From Neolewinella antarctica (GTDB taxonomy: Bacteria > Bacteroidota > Bacteroidia > Chitinophagales > Saprospiraceae), in the NCBI RefSeq assembly GCF_011927835.1, contig NZ_JAATJH010000010.1:1-64000 (forward strand): a DNA stretch of 64,000 bases. The letters are read 5' to 3'. A program made the translations under genes and the position numbers. This document shows, piece by piece, positions 54,220-64,000 of this stretch. The first letter of the stretch is position 1. Each line of letters opens with the position of its first letter. The notes beneath the pieces are model-generated. The model was not told where the DNA came from. It did no database searches and saw nothing but the letters and a program-made list of their open reading frames with translations.

Positions 54220-57195
54220 ATGAATAGCAATTCTACCTCGCTACTGCGAAAACTCCTCACGCGTGGCCTATTATTCCTTTCGCTGTGCGGCCCTACCCTA
54301 CTACCGGCCCAGGAGTTCGTCGCCAACATCGCCCAGGACAACGCCGACGCCGGCATCGGGGAATTCCAGAGTAACGACGACTACCTGGTGTTCTCCGCCA
54401 GCGACGGTGGACCGCGTGCTTTATACTACACGGATCAGTCGGGCGAGACCCCGCGTAAATTCCTGGTGGAATTCTCTAGCCCAACGGAAGAACCCTCCCG
54501 CGCGATCTTACTGGACGATAAATTATACGTCACCACCTTCGACTTTGGTGACAACGATGGCTCCCCCCGGCTGTACGTAGCGGATCTGGGTAACCAAACC
54601 CTCACCCCGCTCATCAGCGGATCGCAGAACGGCTTTACGCCCCAAAATTTTAACGGCGCAGCAACCCTCGGCAACCGGACCCTACTCTACTTCGGCTCGA
54701 GGGTGATCTGGTCAACCGACGGCACCATGGCCGGCACGAACGTAGTGACCGAGCTCCAGGAAGGGTCTTTCGAATCCGCAATAACCGGCGTCGATTCCCT
54801 CAATTACTTTCTTTTTGGAGACTTTTTTACCGGTTCCGTGGTCTACCGGACCGATGGTACCGAAGAGGGCACTTATTCCATCATCCCCGATAGCCTCACC
54901 GGTCGCGCCTTCAGGTATTTCAGCATCACTCCCTTCCGCAACAAATCATACTTCGTCGTCAGCTCCCCCGGAACGCCTTCCCGACTTTTCGTGACGGACG
55001 GAACGGTGGACGGGACAAAACCTTTCACCGGCACCAGCGGGCGGGCCCCGGACGGTCCCCAATTCAGCCCACAGGTCGTTGGCGATTCACTCTACTTCGT
55101 TGAAAGCCTGCGGGATTCGATCATTTTCTTACGAACCGACGACATCACCATCGATACCCACCGGGTAATTTCGGGCTTCAACGGCGGCAGACCGTACAAT
55201 TTTTCCATTGGTCGGCCCTACATATTTTATAATCAAGCCGACGAGAACAGACTCGTCTCCCTCTGGCGCACCGACGGAACGGCAGCGGGCACGGTTAGGT
55301 TAAAAAGCTATTTTAATAACCCCGCTGACCAGGTTAACGTCGGTAGGGAAAGGATACGTACCGCTGACGGCGGCACGCTTTTCCGGGCGGAAGCCGCCGG
55401 CAAGGGGGAAGAACTATTTTACGCCTCGGGTACGGGCGATACCGCCGTGCTGGTTAGGGATATTTATCCGGGGCCAATCGGCTCCAACCCCGAGGGGTTG
55501 ACCACGTTCGGTGGCCAGGTTTACTTTACGGCCGTGGACGGACAGGCCGGCCGCGAACTGTGGACGGCATTCGACGACGGAACGGGCTACGTTGCCCAGC
55601 GAGTGTTGGACCTCAATACGATCGAAACCGGAAGTTCTCCCGGACGCTTCACCGTACTGAACGACAAACTCATTTTCGAAGCTGGCACCAGTTGCACGGG
55701 CCGGGAGGTTTTCGTGAGTGACGGCACGGCGGGCGGTACGCAGCTACTCAAGGATCTGGCACCGGGGTCGGAATCACTCGGTGCGTTCGTCCCGACACAA
55801 ATTGGCGACGAACTCTTTTTTGCCGCCGATGACGGCGTAAGCAGTTCTTCCGTTTACCGGACTGACGGGACGCCCGCCGGGACGCGTAAAGCGTTCACGT
55901 TCGCCAACGGTAGGGTCCCTTTCTCCCCCCTGGCGTTCCGGGGGAAAATTATCGCTACCGGACTCACGGCCCGTACGGAATTTTTCGGCCCCGTTACCGT
56001 TAGCTACGACCCCATGACCGAACGCATTGACACCTTACTGACTTATCGCTCTAACGGCAGCTTTATCAGCGGTGGTGGTAATTCCGTCGTGCTAAACGAC
56101 AGCGTTTTATTGTTTCTCACCAGCATTGAAGATCGGTTAGATCTTTACGCAACGGACGGTACGGCGGTCGGTACGCGGATGATCAAGTCTTTCGCCGAGG
56201 ATTTCCCCTTCCGCATGCGGGCCGCGAACGGCATTGCTTATTTCGGAGCGCGGGACCCCGACCTGGGGGAAGAACTCTTCCGCAGCGACGGCACGGCCGA
56301 AGGAACTTTCGCGATCACGGACATCAACCCCGGCCTGGGAGATTCACGCATAAATTCTGCTTACCCCGCGGGCGACTATATTTATTTCGAAGCATCTTCC
56401 GGCCGTTTTGAGCCAAGGTTCCTCTACCGGACGCAAGGAGTGCGGGACGATGCGGAACTAATCAGGACCGCTTCCGGCCTCAGCTTCTCGGCTAATTTAT
56501 TTAATTCTATCGTCTACGACGGTGACCTATTCGTTGCCGGCATAACCGACGATAGCAAACAAGATTTGTGGCGCGTCGGCAGGGAAGATGGCGTGGCGCG
56601 GGAAGTGGCTGCGATTTCCGATTCCAGATTTGGCAGCCAGCCCCGTGGGTTCGCCGTTTTTAGGGATACGCTGTACCTCACGGCGGAGACGGAAGCGACC
56701 GGCCGGGAGCTTTACCGCACGGACGGTACTGCCGCCGGAACCGTCCGCCTGACCGACCTCAACCCGGGTGCCGGGGATGGCCTGGATGACGAGCTGTTTG
56801 TGTACGCAAATGATTTGTACTTCTCAGGCAACGACGGGCTGACGGGTTCGGAACTGTGGCGCTACGGATTCAGTGGTGAGCTCACGAACGATGACCCGAA
56901 CGACGTCGGCGCGGTCTGCCCCGCCGTCACGGGAGTCTCCGGCGCACCCGCGCTGATCGGCTTCTCCGCCTTCCCCGTTCCTACCGCCGGTCAACTGACC
57001 GTCACGCTACCCATGGTGAGTGATTACGGAGTGGAAGTTACCGACCTGACCGGACGCACGATTCTAACCACCCGAATGAGCCAGACTGACGTGTTAGACA
57101 CACGATCGCTCCGGGATGGATTGTACCTCCTCCGCGTCAGGGACGAGCTCAGTGGTGCCGTCGGGGTGCAAAAAATCGTCATCAGGCACCGGTAA
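54220..57195 (+). CDS. ELWxxDGT-repeat secreted protein with T9SS sorting domain
   Basis: A 991-residue exported protein with an N-terminal signal (LLTRGLLFLSLCGPTLLPAQ). The body is made of many copies of an ELWxxDGT-type beta-propeller unit (VYRTDGTEEGTYS, LWRTDGTAAGT, VFVSDGTAGGTQ, LYATDGTAVGT, LFRSDGTAEGT, LYRTDGTAAGT). A C-terminal type A sorting domain (about 915-991) ends in VGVQKIVIRHR. It is likely a surface or secreted protein displayed by the type IX system; the binding partner is unknown. Confidence 0.92.
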   Translation: MNSNSTSLLRKLLTRGLLFLSLCGPTLLPAQEFVANIAQDNADAGIGEFQSNDDYLVFSASDGGPRALYYTDQSGETPRKFLVEFSSPTEEPSRAILLDDKLYVTTFDFGDNDGSPRLYVADLGNQTLTPLISGSQNGFTPQNFNGAATLGNRTLLYFGSRVIWSTDGTMAGTNVVTELQEGSFESAITGVDSLNYFLFGDFFTGSVVYRTDGTEEGTYSIIPDSLTGRAFRYFSITPFRNKSYFVVSSPGTPSRLFVTDGTVDGTKPFTGTSGRAPDGPQFSPQVVGDSLYFVESLRDSIIFLRTDDITIDTHRVISGFNGGRPYNFSIGRPYIFYNQADENRLVSLWRTDGTAAGTVRLKSYFNNPADQVNVGRERIRTADGGTLFRAEAAGKGEELFYASGTGDTAVLVRDIYPGPIGSNPEGLTTFGGQVYFTAVDGQAGRELWTAFDDGTGYVAQRVLDLNTIETGSSPGRFTVLNDKLIFEAGTSCTGREVFVSDGTAGGTQLLKDLAPGSESLGAFVPTQIGDELFFAADDGVSSSSVYRTDGTPAGTRKAFTFANGRVPFSPLAFRGKIIATGLTARTEFFGPVTVSYDPMTERIDTLLTYRSNGSFISGGGNSVVLNDSVLLFLTSIEDRLDLYATDGTAVGTRMIKSFAEDFPFRMRAANGIAYFGARDPDLGEELFRSDGTAEGTFAITDINPGLGDSRINSAYPAGDYIYFEASSGRFEPRFLYRTQGVRDDAELIRTASGLSFSANLFNSIVYDGDLFVAGITDDSKQDLWRVGREDGVAREVAAISDSRFGSQPRGFAVFRDTLYLTAETEATGRELYRTDGTAAGTVRLTDLNPGAGDGLDDELFVYANDLYFSGNDGLTGSELWRYGFSGELTNDDPNDVGAVCPAVTGVSGAPALIGFSAFPVPTAGQLTVTLPMVSDYGVEVTDLTGRTILTTRMSQTDVLDTRSLRDGLYLLRVRDELSGAVGVQKIVIRHR

Positions 57196-57236
57196 ATCTG
57201 GGCGTCTTGTAAAACACCGCGCATTAACTATCTACC

Positions 57237-57290
57237 GCACCTGCGGCCGCGCCCTCAATACTTTATGTAATTGAGCGCGGTCGCGGGTGC
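57237..57290. repeat. Hairpin formed by two inverted copies of the dispersed repeat
   Basis: Copies of the 16-bp repeat at 57237-57252 and 57275-57290 face each other, and extra paired bases (CTCAAT/ATTGAG) extend the stem around a 10-base loop. It lies between the convergent ELWxxDGT and acs genes and probably ends transcription from the left. Confidence 0.75.
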
Positions 57291-57336
57291 AAGGAAGGCC
57301 CAAAGAGAGCAAAGTTGGGACGACACTAAAAAAACG

Positions 57337-57377
57337 AAAATCGCCGCTTTCCTCCGGTCGGGAGAAGCGGCGATTTT
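57337..57377 (-). terminator. Intrinsic terminator of acs
   Basis: A 13-bp perfect stem (57337-57349 with 57365-57377) lying 20 bp after the acs stop. On the minus strand it is followed by TTTTCGTTTTTTTAG. Confidence 0.85.
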
Positions 57378-57396
57378 ATTTGGACCCAACCGTGGT

Positions 57397-59307
57397 TTAG
57401 GCCAGGGATTCATCCATAATCGTCTGCACCACCTCCGGATTAAGCAGCGTGCTAATGTCACCCAGATTGGCAGTATCCTTACTCGCGATTTTCCGTAAGA
57501 TTCTGCGCATGATCTTCCCACTCCGCGTCTTCGGTAAGCCGCCCGTAAACTGAATCTTTTGCAGTTTTGCGATCGGCCCGATCCGGTCGGTGATGAGTTG
57601 ATTGATCTCTCTGCGCAAGTTCTCGGGGTCGCGGCCCTCCCCCGTTTCTTTGAGCGTAACGTAGCCGTAGAGTGCGTTACCCTTGATGTCGTGCGGGAAG
57701 CCGACGACTGCGCTTTCGGCCACGGCGGGGTGCTCGTTGATGGCATCTTCGATGGGCGCGGTGCCGAGGTTGTGGCCGCTGACGATGATGACGTCGTCCA
57801 CCCGGCCGGTGATACGGTAGTAGCCGACGGTGTCACGTAGGGCGCCGTCGCCGGTGAAGTAGTTGCCGGGGTAAGCGGTGAAATAGGTCTCGCGGTAACG
57901 TTCGTGGTTGCCGTAGATCGTGCGGGCGATGCTGGGCCAGGGGAACTTGATGGCCAGCCGGCCTTCAACGCTGTTGCCCTGTATTTCCTGGCCACTCTCA
58001 TCCATTAGCACCGGTTGGATGCCCGGCATGGGGAGGGTGGCGAAAGTTGGGATGGTCGGTGTGGAGTACGGAATGGGACTGATCATGATGCCGCCCGTTT
58101 CGGTCTGCCACCAGGTGTCGATGATGGGGCTGTTTTTCTTCCCCACGTTCTCGTTGTACCAGTGCCAGGCTTCTTCGTTAATGGGTTCACCGACCGTGCC
58201 GAGCACTTTCAAACTACTGAGGTCGTGCTTGTTGACGAAGTCGATGTTCTCCTTGGCGAGGGCGCGGATGGCCGTTGGGGCCGTGTAAAACTGGCTTACT
58301 TGGTGCTTTTTAACGATCTCCCAGAAACGTCCGTAGTCGGGGTAAGACGGCACGCCCTCGAACATGACTGAAGTGGCCCCGTTGGCCAGTGGGCCGTAGA
58401 CGATGTAGCTGTGGCCAGTAATCCAACCAATGTCGGCGGTGCACCAGTAGACGTCTTCTTCGCGGTATTGGAAAGCGTTCTTAAAGGTGTAAGCAGTGTA
58501 GACCATGTAGCCGCCGGTGGTATGGACCATGCCCTTTGGCTTGCCGGTGGAACCCGAGGTATAGAGAATGAAAAGTGGGTCCTCGGCGTCGACAATGGTG
58601 GCGGGCCGGTCGGGCTCGGCTGCATCCAGTAAGCTCTGCATCCAGCGATCGCGCCCCTCCTGCATGCTTACTTTGCCGCCGGTGCGTCTGACGACGAGGG
58701 AGGTGCCCACGCCAGGGCAGTCTTCCAGCGCTTCGTCGACGATCGTCTTGAGGTCAATCGTTTTTTTGCCCCGGTAGGAGCCGTCGGAGCAGATGACCAG
58801 TTTGCAGTCGCAGTCGTTGATGCGGGTGGACAACGCGGTGGCGCTGAAGCCGGCAAACACGACGGAATGAACGGCCCCGAGGCGGGCGCACGCCAGCAGC
58901 GAAACGGCCAGTTCGGGAATCATGGGCAGGTAGATGCAGACGCGGTCGCCCTTGCCGACGCCGTGGTCCGCCAGCACGTTCGCCATGCGGCAGACGCGCT
59001 CGTGAAGTTGGCGGTAAGTGATGTGCTGGGCCGCTTCCCCGGGGTCGTTGGGCTCGAAGAGGATCGCCGTTTTGTCGGCACGGGTGGCCAAGTGGCGGTC
59101 GAGGCAGTTCTCGGTGATGTTAAGTTTTGCGCCTTCGAACCACTTGATTTCGGGGGTGCTGAAATCCCAACTCAGGACCTTATCCCACTTCTTACGCCAC
59201 AGGAAGTGTTCTTCGGCGATTTCTTCCCAGAACATTTCGGGGTTGCGGACGGATTTGCGGTACACCTGCCAGTACTCTTCGAGGTGTTTGATGTGGTAGT
59301 TTGACAT
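57397..59307 (-). CDS. acs: Acetyl-CoA synthetase
   Basis: A 636-residue AMP-forming enzyme that activates acetate to acetyl-CoA. Motifs are the AMP-binding loop ILYTSGSTGKPKGMVHTTGGY, WWQTETGG, YFTGDGALRD, and the C-terminal catalytic Lys in LPKTRSGKIMRRILR, the usual regulatory acetylation site. Length and start (MSNYHIKHLEEYWQVY) are normal. It stands alone with its own terminator. Confidence 0.96.
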   Translation of the reverse strand: MSNYHIKHLEEYWQVYRKSVRNPEMFWEEIAEEHFLWRKKWDKVLSWDFSTPEIKWFEGAKLNITENCLDRHLATRADKTAILFEPNDPGEAAQHITYRQLHERVCRMANVLADHGVGKGDRVCIYLPMIPELAVSLLACARLGAVHSVVFAGFSATALSTRINDCDCKLVICSDGSYRGKKTIDLKTIVDEALEDCPGVGTSLVVRRTGGKVSMQEGRDRWMQSLLDAAEPDRPATIVDAEDPLFILYTSGSTGKPKGMVHTTGGYMVYTAYTFKNAFQYREEDVYWCTADIGWITGHSYIVYGPLANGATSVMFEGVPSYPDYGRFWEIVKKHQVSQFYTAPTAIRALAKENIDFVNKHDLSSLKVLGTVGEPINEEAWHWYNENVGKKNSPIIDTWWQTETGGIMISPIPYSTPTIPTFATLPMPGIQPVLMDESGQEIQGNSVEGRLAIKFPWPSIARTIYGNHERYRETYFTAYPGNYFTGDGALRDTVGYYRITGRVDDVIIVSGHNLGTAPIEDAINEHPAVAESAVVGFPHDIKGNALYGYVTLKETGEGRDPENLRREINQLITDRIGPIAKLQKIQFTGGLPKTRSGKIMRRILRKIASKDTANLGDISTLLNPEVVQTIMDESLA

Positions 59308-59822
59308 GGTACAGGTTTTGGTGATTCTAATCGACCCAGGTGCGCCGAGCGACGGTTCTCCGCAGGTGAGCTAGCGGAAGAGTTAAGTCATCGGTTTAAG
59401 ATTCGTGCGCTCCACGGACTCATCACGCAACTCCGGAGAAGCGCGCGCGCCCTGGCAGTTGCAACGTTGTGGTTGATTGCCGTGATCAATCCAAAGAAGT
59501 GACGACTAGAAGATGCCCCAAGATAACCGGGCTTAGCTAATTTAGGGAATCAAGCTCCGGATTTAGCGGTGACCGGCTGCGGTGAGCTCGGCACTGGACG
59601 ATTCGTACGCACCGGCGATCCCCCGGCAAACTAGATAGATCCTAACAACCGAAAGGAATGGCCGCCCGAAAGCACCCGCACCAGTCCGGCTAAAGGTTAA
59701 AGTAGCCAACTGCTAGCGGTCCAGGCACCCTACCCCGCTACCTTGTCATCGCTTTCGAACCACTAGGCCCCTTGCACGGAGGCCGTTTTACGTAAAAACC
59801 TACTTCACAACCAACCACCAAC
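59308..59822. other. Intergenic region
   Basis: 515 bp between the divergent acs and TolB-like genes. I see no gene, strong hairpin or dispersed repeat in it; promoters for both genes must lie here. Confidence 0.5.
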
Positions 59823-61592
59823 ATGACCAGGCTATTTTCGCTGCTGGCAATTTGCACCTTGCCCGCCCTCCTCACCGCCCAGAACCTCGGTGAAGGGCTC
59901 CTCCGCGACGACCTCACGCTCCGACCGCTGCGGGACGTCCCCAAACCCGCCTACCTCGAATCCTTTACCGACCCGTCTTTCGGCACCACCATCCGCCGGA
60001 TTTCCGACGCCGGGCCGGGTAACCTGATCGTGCCCATGTACAGCACGGTGCAGGCGTGGAACGCGGACGAATCCCGCATGATCCTGCTCAACCAGACCCG
60101 CGACCGGCACGTGCTGCTCGACGGGACGACGTACGCGTTCGTGCGGCAGTTGGATGACGTCCGGCCGGCCGACGTCGAACAGATCTTTTGGGATTTTGAC
60201 GATCCGGACGTGTTCTACTATCCGGAGGGTAACACGAGGGATTTTATTCGGTACACCGTTTCCACCGGCGCTAAGGAAACCATCGTCAATCTAGAGGGTA
60301 TTTCGAATTGCACCGGGACGGCGGAAATGGGTAACGACGTACAAATGATGTCGTGGGATTCCGACGTGTTCACCTGGCGTTGCGACGGGGTAACGGCCTT
60401 TAGTTACAGTATTTCCACGGCGGAGCTCACCACCTTTGCTATCTCCGCCGTCAACGACGTTGCACCCGCGGCCGCGCCCAGTGGCAACCGCTACTACCAC
60501 CAGACGGACGTGTACGCCGCCGACGGCACCAAGACCGGCGACCTCAACGAGACCGGGGGCGAACACGCCTGTCTCGGAAAATTAGCTAACGGCAACGACG
60601 CCTACTTCGCGATTTCCTTTGCGGAGGGTCCGCGGGGTGGCTGCCTCGGCGACATCATCGCGCACGACCTCACGACGGGCGACTGCTTCCCCGTCATCAG
60701 CCAGGCGCAGGGGTACGACTATTCGCAATCCGGTACCCACATTTCCGCCCTCGCCCACAAAAACACCCAGGGTGGCTGGCTGGCCGCATCCATGGTTGGT
60801 TACGACCGGGATGGGCAAGCGTTACTGGACCAAGAACTCGTCATTGCCCGGGTCGAGCGCGGCAACGTCGCAGTGTACCGCATCGGCCACCACCGGAGCG
60901 ACGAGGACCAATTTGATTATTACGGCGAGCCGCACGCGGTGATTAGCCCGACGGGCACGCGGGTGCTGTTCGGCTCCGACTGGAGTGGCGCGGACGACGG
61001 CGAATCCGTCGATTCGTACGTAGTGGAATTGCCGGCTTATTCGGTGGCGTTGCCCGTCGACCTGGTGTTCTTTACCGGCCGCGCGCTGGACAAATCCAAC
61101 GAATTAACCTGGCGCACCGCGGCGGAAGAAAATACGGAGTACTATCTTTTGCGGCGTAGCACTGACGGTGTCACTAATTGGAAAGAGGTGGCGCGGACGC
61201 AGGGTGCCGGGTCGAGTACGGCGGAGCGGCGGTACCAACTGTCCGATCCGAATCCGCTACCTACTACCTTTTACCGGTTATCCAGTATTGATTTTGACGG
61301 GTCCGAGCAGCGGAGCGACGTAATCCAGATTAACCGCACTACACTGGCCGCGAACGCCCTGACGGCTTTCCCGAACCCCGCCGCCACTCATACCGTGGTC
61401 AAGTTCGATCACCCGGGGCGCGGTCTTGTTTCCGTTGACGTATTTACTGCTAATGGCGAAGTCGTGACGCGGGGGCCCACGCATTCCGGGGAATTTGAGA
61501 TTAATACGGAAAGTCTGGCAACCGGTCTTTACTTTTTTCGGGTGTACGGCGCTGAGGGCGTCGTGGGTACGGGACGGTTCATTAAGCGGTAA
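59823..61592 (+). CDS. Secreted beta-propeller protein with T9SS sorting domain
   Basis: A 589-residue protein: a signal peptide (MTRLFSLLAICTLPALLTAQ), a TolB/YwtD-like propeller region with recurring blades (STVQAWNADESRMILLNQTRD, ISPTGTRVLFGSDWSG) across about 40-400, and a C-terminal type A sorting domain. The latter begins ELTWRTAAEENTEYYLLRRS and ends FRVYGAEGVVGTGRFIKR. The propeller may bind a polymer or ligand at the surface; the function is unknown. A copy of the dispersed 16-bp repeat lies inside the gene at 60472-60487, where it encodes VAPAAAP. Confidence 0.85.
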   Translation: MTRLFSLLAICTLPALLTAQNLGEGLLRDDLTLRPLRDVPKPAYLESFTDPSFGTTIRRISDAGPGNLIVPMYSTVQAWNADESRMILLNQTRDRHVLLDGTTYAFVRQLDDVRPADVEQIFWDFDDPDVFYYPEGNTRDFIRYTVSTGAKETIVNLEGISNCTGTAEMGNDVQMMSWDSDVFTWRCDGVTAFSYSISTAELTTFAISAVNDVAPAAAPSGNRYYHQTDVYAADGTKTGDLNETGGEHACLGKLANGNDAYFAISFAEGPRGGCLGDIIAHDLTTGDCFPVISQAQGYDYSQSGTHISALAHKNTQGGWLAASMVGYDRDGQALLDQELVIARVERGNVAVYRIGHHRSDEDQFDYYGEPHAVISPTGTRVLFGSDWSGADDGESVDSYVVELPAYSVALPVDLVFFTGRALDKSNELTWRTAAEENTEYYLLRRSTDGVTNWKEVARTQGAGSSTAERRYQLSDPNPLPTTFYRLSSIDFDGSEQRSDVIQINRTTLAANALTAFPNPAATHTVVKFDHPGRGLVSVDVFTANGEVVTRGPTHSGEFEINTESLATGLYFFRVYGAEGVVGTGRFIKR

Positions 61593-62001
61593 GTGTTGTC
61601 CGTGCTGCTCCCGCATTATCTGTTCAGCATCGGCCAGCTGCCTGGATAAGTCGCAGGGCGAGCATCTCGTTTTCCGCCACGGAACCCGTTGGGGTCGGCC
61701 GTTAGTCAGTAGTTGCGGCGTCGGCGGAGGGTTGGAGAGATTGGGTACGGTGGCCGGCAGCTTGGTCGAAATTACCATCTCGTCGGAAAAGAACTTCGCT
61801 CCTCAACGCTCCCAAAAGCCATGCTTTTACGTGTTTCCCCGGCACCAACACCGGTAGCTATCGCCCCCCCCGCCCGGTTAATCACGGTGAGGCAAGCAAC
61901 AAATCGTACTTTACCCACCGGCGACCAAACTTTAGCCACCAGCAGTCCTTAACATACGTGACTTTCCGTTCTCCCCAGATTTAGACAACACCGCCCCGCT
62001 G
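61593..62001. other. Intergenic region
   Basis: 409 bp before the last gene. No gene, hairpin or repeat was recognised. Confidence 0.5.
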
Positions 62002-64000
62002 ATGCTGAACCGTATTTTGCCGTTTCTCTCCCTGTTCCTTTTCGCTCTCCCCCTGGCCGCCCAGACCGACGTGGCGGCCCTCATCCAAGAATTCCAGGAA
62101 CGCGACCGGGGTCCCTACCAGGACATCCGCTGGTTCTGCGCCGACGGTAGCAACCGCCACCCGCGCGAGGGCTGCTCGACGCAGAGCAACCGCAACTTCC
62201 AGCACGCCCGCTACCTGCCCGAGATCGTCCAACTCGGCCGGGAGGAGAACATCTATCTCGCACAGATCCTCACCAATACCGACCAAAAAGACTTTTGGGA
62301 CGCCGAGAACGACCACTCCCGCATGATTCAGTACCAACTGGGTCAGTACCTCGCCGCGATTGACGACGGCTGGGTGAACCGCAAGGGGCAATATTACCGG
62401 GGTGCCTTTCAGGTGGAAGACGAAATGGCCTGGGGCCGCGATTTCCTCAACTGGGTGATGGGTAAAGAGGACGGACTGCGCGAGAATTTTTACCTGATCC
62501 GCCAGAGCCTGAAGGACATTCCGCACCGTAAGGACGACGACCTCACCCAAAAAATTCGCAACGACTCCAAAGCCATCGCCGACCGCTACGGTGAGTTTAT
62601 GGAGCTGCGCATCAAAATCCACGGATCGCCGGAAGGTAAGGACGCACTGGCCGTCGACCAATTCATCGCGGAGAACGAGGGCGAACTCAACGACCGGAAC
62701 CTGACCGCGAAAGCACGTGAACTGGCCGCCGACATCCGCACCGCCTACGTCGACCGGGACTACGTGGCCGACATCGCCGCCATCAACCGCACGATCCCGA
62801 AATCCGCGAACAGTAAACTACAAGCCAAGATCACCGCCTTCACCGACGCCCACCCGATGGTGCAGGGGGACGCCGCCGCCGGGGCCATCGCCCGCCTGAC
62901 GGCCGCTACCGAGCTCATGCTCACCATCCGCGAAGAACTCATCGGCGAGAGCAAGTACTGGCGCCTGGAACCGCTAGACATCAGTGTCGCCCTCGAAAAC
63001 CTCATCTTTTCCACCGCCAGCGAGTGGCAACCGACCACGACGCGCGAACGGATGGAAAAGATCTGCTACCTGGGTCAGGCCGCCACCGGCGCGGGCTACG
63101 TAGAGATGTGGGAATGGGACGAAGCCCTGCCCCAACTGGCCGACCCGAACGACCGCTATATCTTCCCCCGCAGCGCCAACGAATACCTCGACGCGGCCCG
63201 TCGCTTCGTCGAGTGGGGCGTGAGCACGAACCGGGCCGCCTATGGCAAAGTCGTCGAGCGTTACGTGGAGTTCGAGCCGAAAGCCATCACCTTTCTGGAC
63301 AACCGCATTCGCGGTTCCGTCCTCCTACCACTCGGTAACGAAGTCGGCGAACTGGGCGACTGGGTAGCCACGGTCGGCAACCTACGCAACGCCGTGCTCG
63401 ACCTCCCGAACCAGGGCTCCATGCGCGGCCTTAACCCCGGCTACGCCCGTGGTAGACTCCGGGTGATCGAAGGCAACCCGGAGCACGTGGAAGTCAACCC
63501 GAACGATATTTTCATTTTCGCTACCCCACCGGCCGACCTTAAGCCGGTCGGAGGGATCGCCACGGTGAACGAAGGCAACATGGTCAGTCACGTCCAGTTG
63601 CTCGCCCGTAACCTTGGCATCCCGAACGCCGTGCTAACCGACGAGCAATTCGCCGCCCTGAAAAGCTACGACGGCGACGACGTTTTTTACGCCGTAAGCA
63701 ACCGCGGAACGGTCAACATGAAACCGGCCAGCGAAATGACGGACGAGGAAAACGAACTCTTTGCCGTGCGCGAACGGGGCAACGACCGCATTACCGTGCC
63801 GACCGATCAGTTACGCCTCGACGTGAACCGGCTGGTCAACATGCGGGAGATCCGGAGTAAAGACAGTGGGAAATTGGCCGGTCCGAAAGCGGCTAACCTC
63901 GGTCAGTTGAAGGCTTTATTTCCGGACGAAGTCGTCGAGGGTTTGGTCATTCCCTTCGGCGTGTTCCGCGCGCACATGGACCAACCCATGCCGGGGCAAC
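62002..64000 (+). CDS. Secreted PEP-utilising-type protein, cut by window edge
   Basis: At least 666 residues, running off the window. It begins MLNRILPFLSLFLFALPLAAQ, a signal peptide, so it is exported. The N-terminal half is helical and unrecognised. At about 505-545 is a phosphohistidine-like swivelling domain (FIFATPPADLKPVGGIATVNEG, then MVSHVQLLARNLGIPNAVL), with the His in the place of the catalytic His of PEP synthase/PPDK. It is followed by a segment like the start of an ATP-grasp PPDK_N domain (GPKAANLGQLKALFP...VIPFGVF). This order is permuted relative to PEP synthase. An exported enzyme that normally needs ATP is unusual. The rest lies beyond 64000. Confidence 0.8.
   Translation, partial: MLNRILPFLSLFLFALPLAAQTDVAALIQEFQERDRGPYQDIRWFCADGSNRHPREGCSTQSNRNFQHARYLPEIVQLGREENIYLAQILTNTDQKDFWDAENDHSRMIQYQLGQYLAAIDDGWVNRKGQYYRGAFQVEDEMAWGRDFLNWVMGKEDGLRENFYLIRQSLKDIPHRKDDDLTQKIRNDSKAIADRYGEFMELRIKIHGSPEGKDALAVDQFIAENEGELNDRNLTAKARELAADIRTAYVDRDYVADIAAINRTIPKSANSKLQAKITAFTDAHPMVQGDAAAGAIARLTAATELMLTIREELIGESKYWRLEPLDISVALENLIFSTASEWQPTTTRERMEKICYLGQAATGAGYVEMWEWDEALPQLADPNDRYIFPRSANEYLDAARRFVEWGVSTNRAAYGKVVERYVEFEPKAITFLDNRIRGSVLLPLGNEVGELGDWVATVGNLRNAVLDLPNQGSMRGLNPGYARGRLRVIEGNPEHVEVNPNDIFIFATPPADLKPVGGIATVNEGNMVSHVQLLARNLGIPNAVLTDEQFAALKSYDGDDVFYAVSNRGTVNMKPASEMTDEENELFAVRERGNDRITVPTDQLRLDVNRLVNMREIRSKDSGKLAGPKAANLGQLKALFPDEVVEGLVIPFGVFRAHMDQPMPGQ

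Overview
The window comes from a GC-rich member of the Bacteroidota, most likely a Saprospiria organism close to Lewinella/Neolewinella. This rests on the secreted proteins with C-terminal type IX secretion (T9SS) sorting domains, an ELWxxDGT-repeat protein, a CotH-type protein, and the general make-up of the chromosomal genes. The genus is inferred.

Positions 1-23309 hold an integron-like gene-cassette array. Fourteen cassettes, visibly AT-rich and almost all read on the minus strand, are separated by attC-like sites. Twelve complete sites are about 285-289 bp long, one is a 199-bp variant, and one is cut by the left window edge. In all 14 cassettes the 9 bases at the cassette start are repeated at the distal end of the same cassette, which is what integron excision/integration predicts. 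The array starts at an attI-like site (about 22041-22090). Next to it lies a tyrosine recombinase (22149-23309, minus). This recombinase differs from textbook IntI in two ways: it lacks the extra segment IntI proteins carry between the catalytic Lys and the first catalytic His, and it points toward the array instead of away from it. The attC sites carry nested hairpins whose stems covary between copies while the apical loop is conserved. I regard this as the candidate undescribed system of the window: a Bacteroidota cassette-capture system run by a Xer-like recombinase.

The cassettes carry mostly accessory genes, many with a defence or conflict character: a SMEK-domain protein, a HEPN plus restriction-endonuclease-like fusion, an OLD-family ATPase/TOPRIM nuclease, a membrane protein with a DUF3883-like nuclease domain, a PIN toxin with its antitoxin, a PP2C-like phosphatase that has lost one metal ligand, a YD/RHS-like protein, a c-type cytochrome and several small membrane or lipoproteins. 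No invasive element is visible between cassettes.

From 23633 to the end the sequence is ordinary chromosome: ftsK, a methyltransferase, rpe, an M16 peptidase homologue, an outer-membrane protein followed by waaA (Kdo transferase), dodecin, a thioredoxin-like protein, an amidase, ccmB, DUF805, engB, an acyltransferase, a GlsB-type membrane protein, a MoxR ATPase/VWA pair, a NUDIX hydrolase, argB, xylB, a transglutaminase-like protein, smc, cotH-type, ELWxxDGT and TolB-like secreted proteins, acs, and a PEP-utilising-type protein cut by the right edge. Its intergenic regions hold long palindromes and a dispersed 16-bp repeat (12 copies found by eye). I saw no rRNA, tRNA, CRISPR array or classical insertion sequence.
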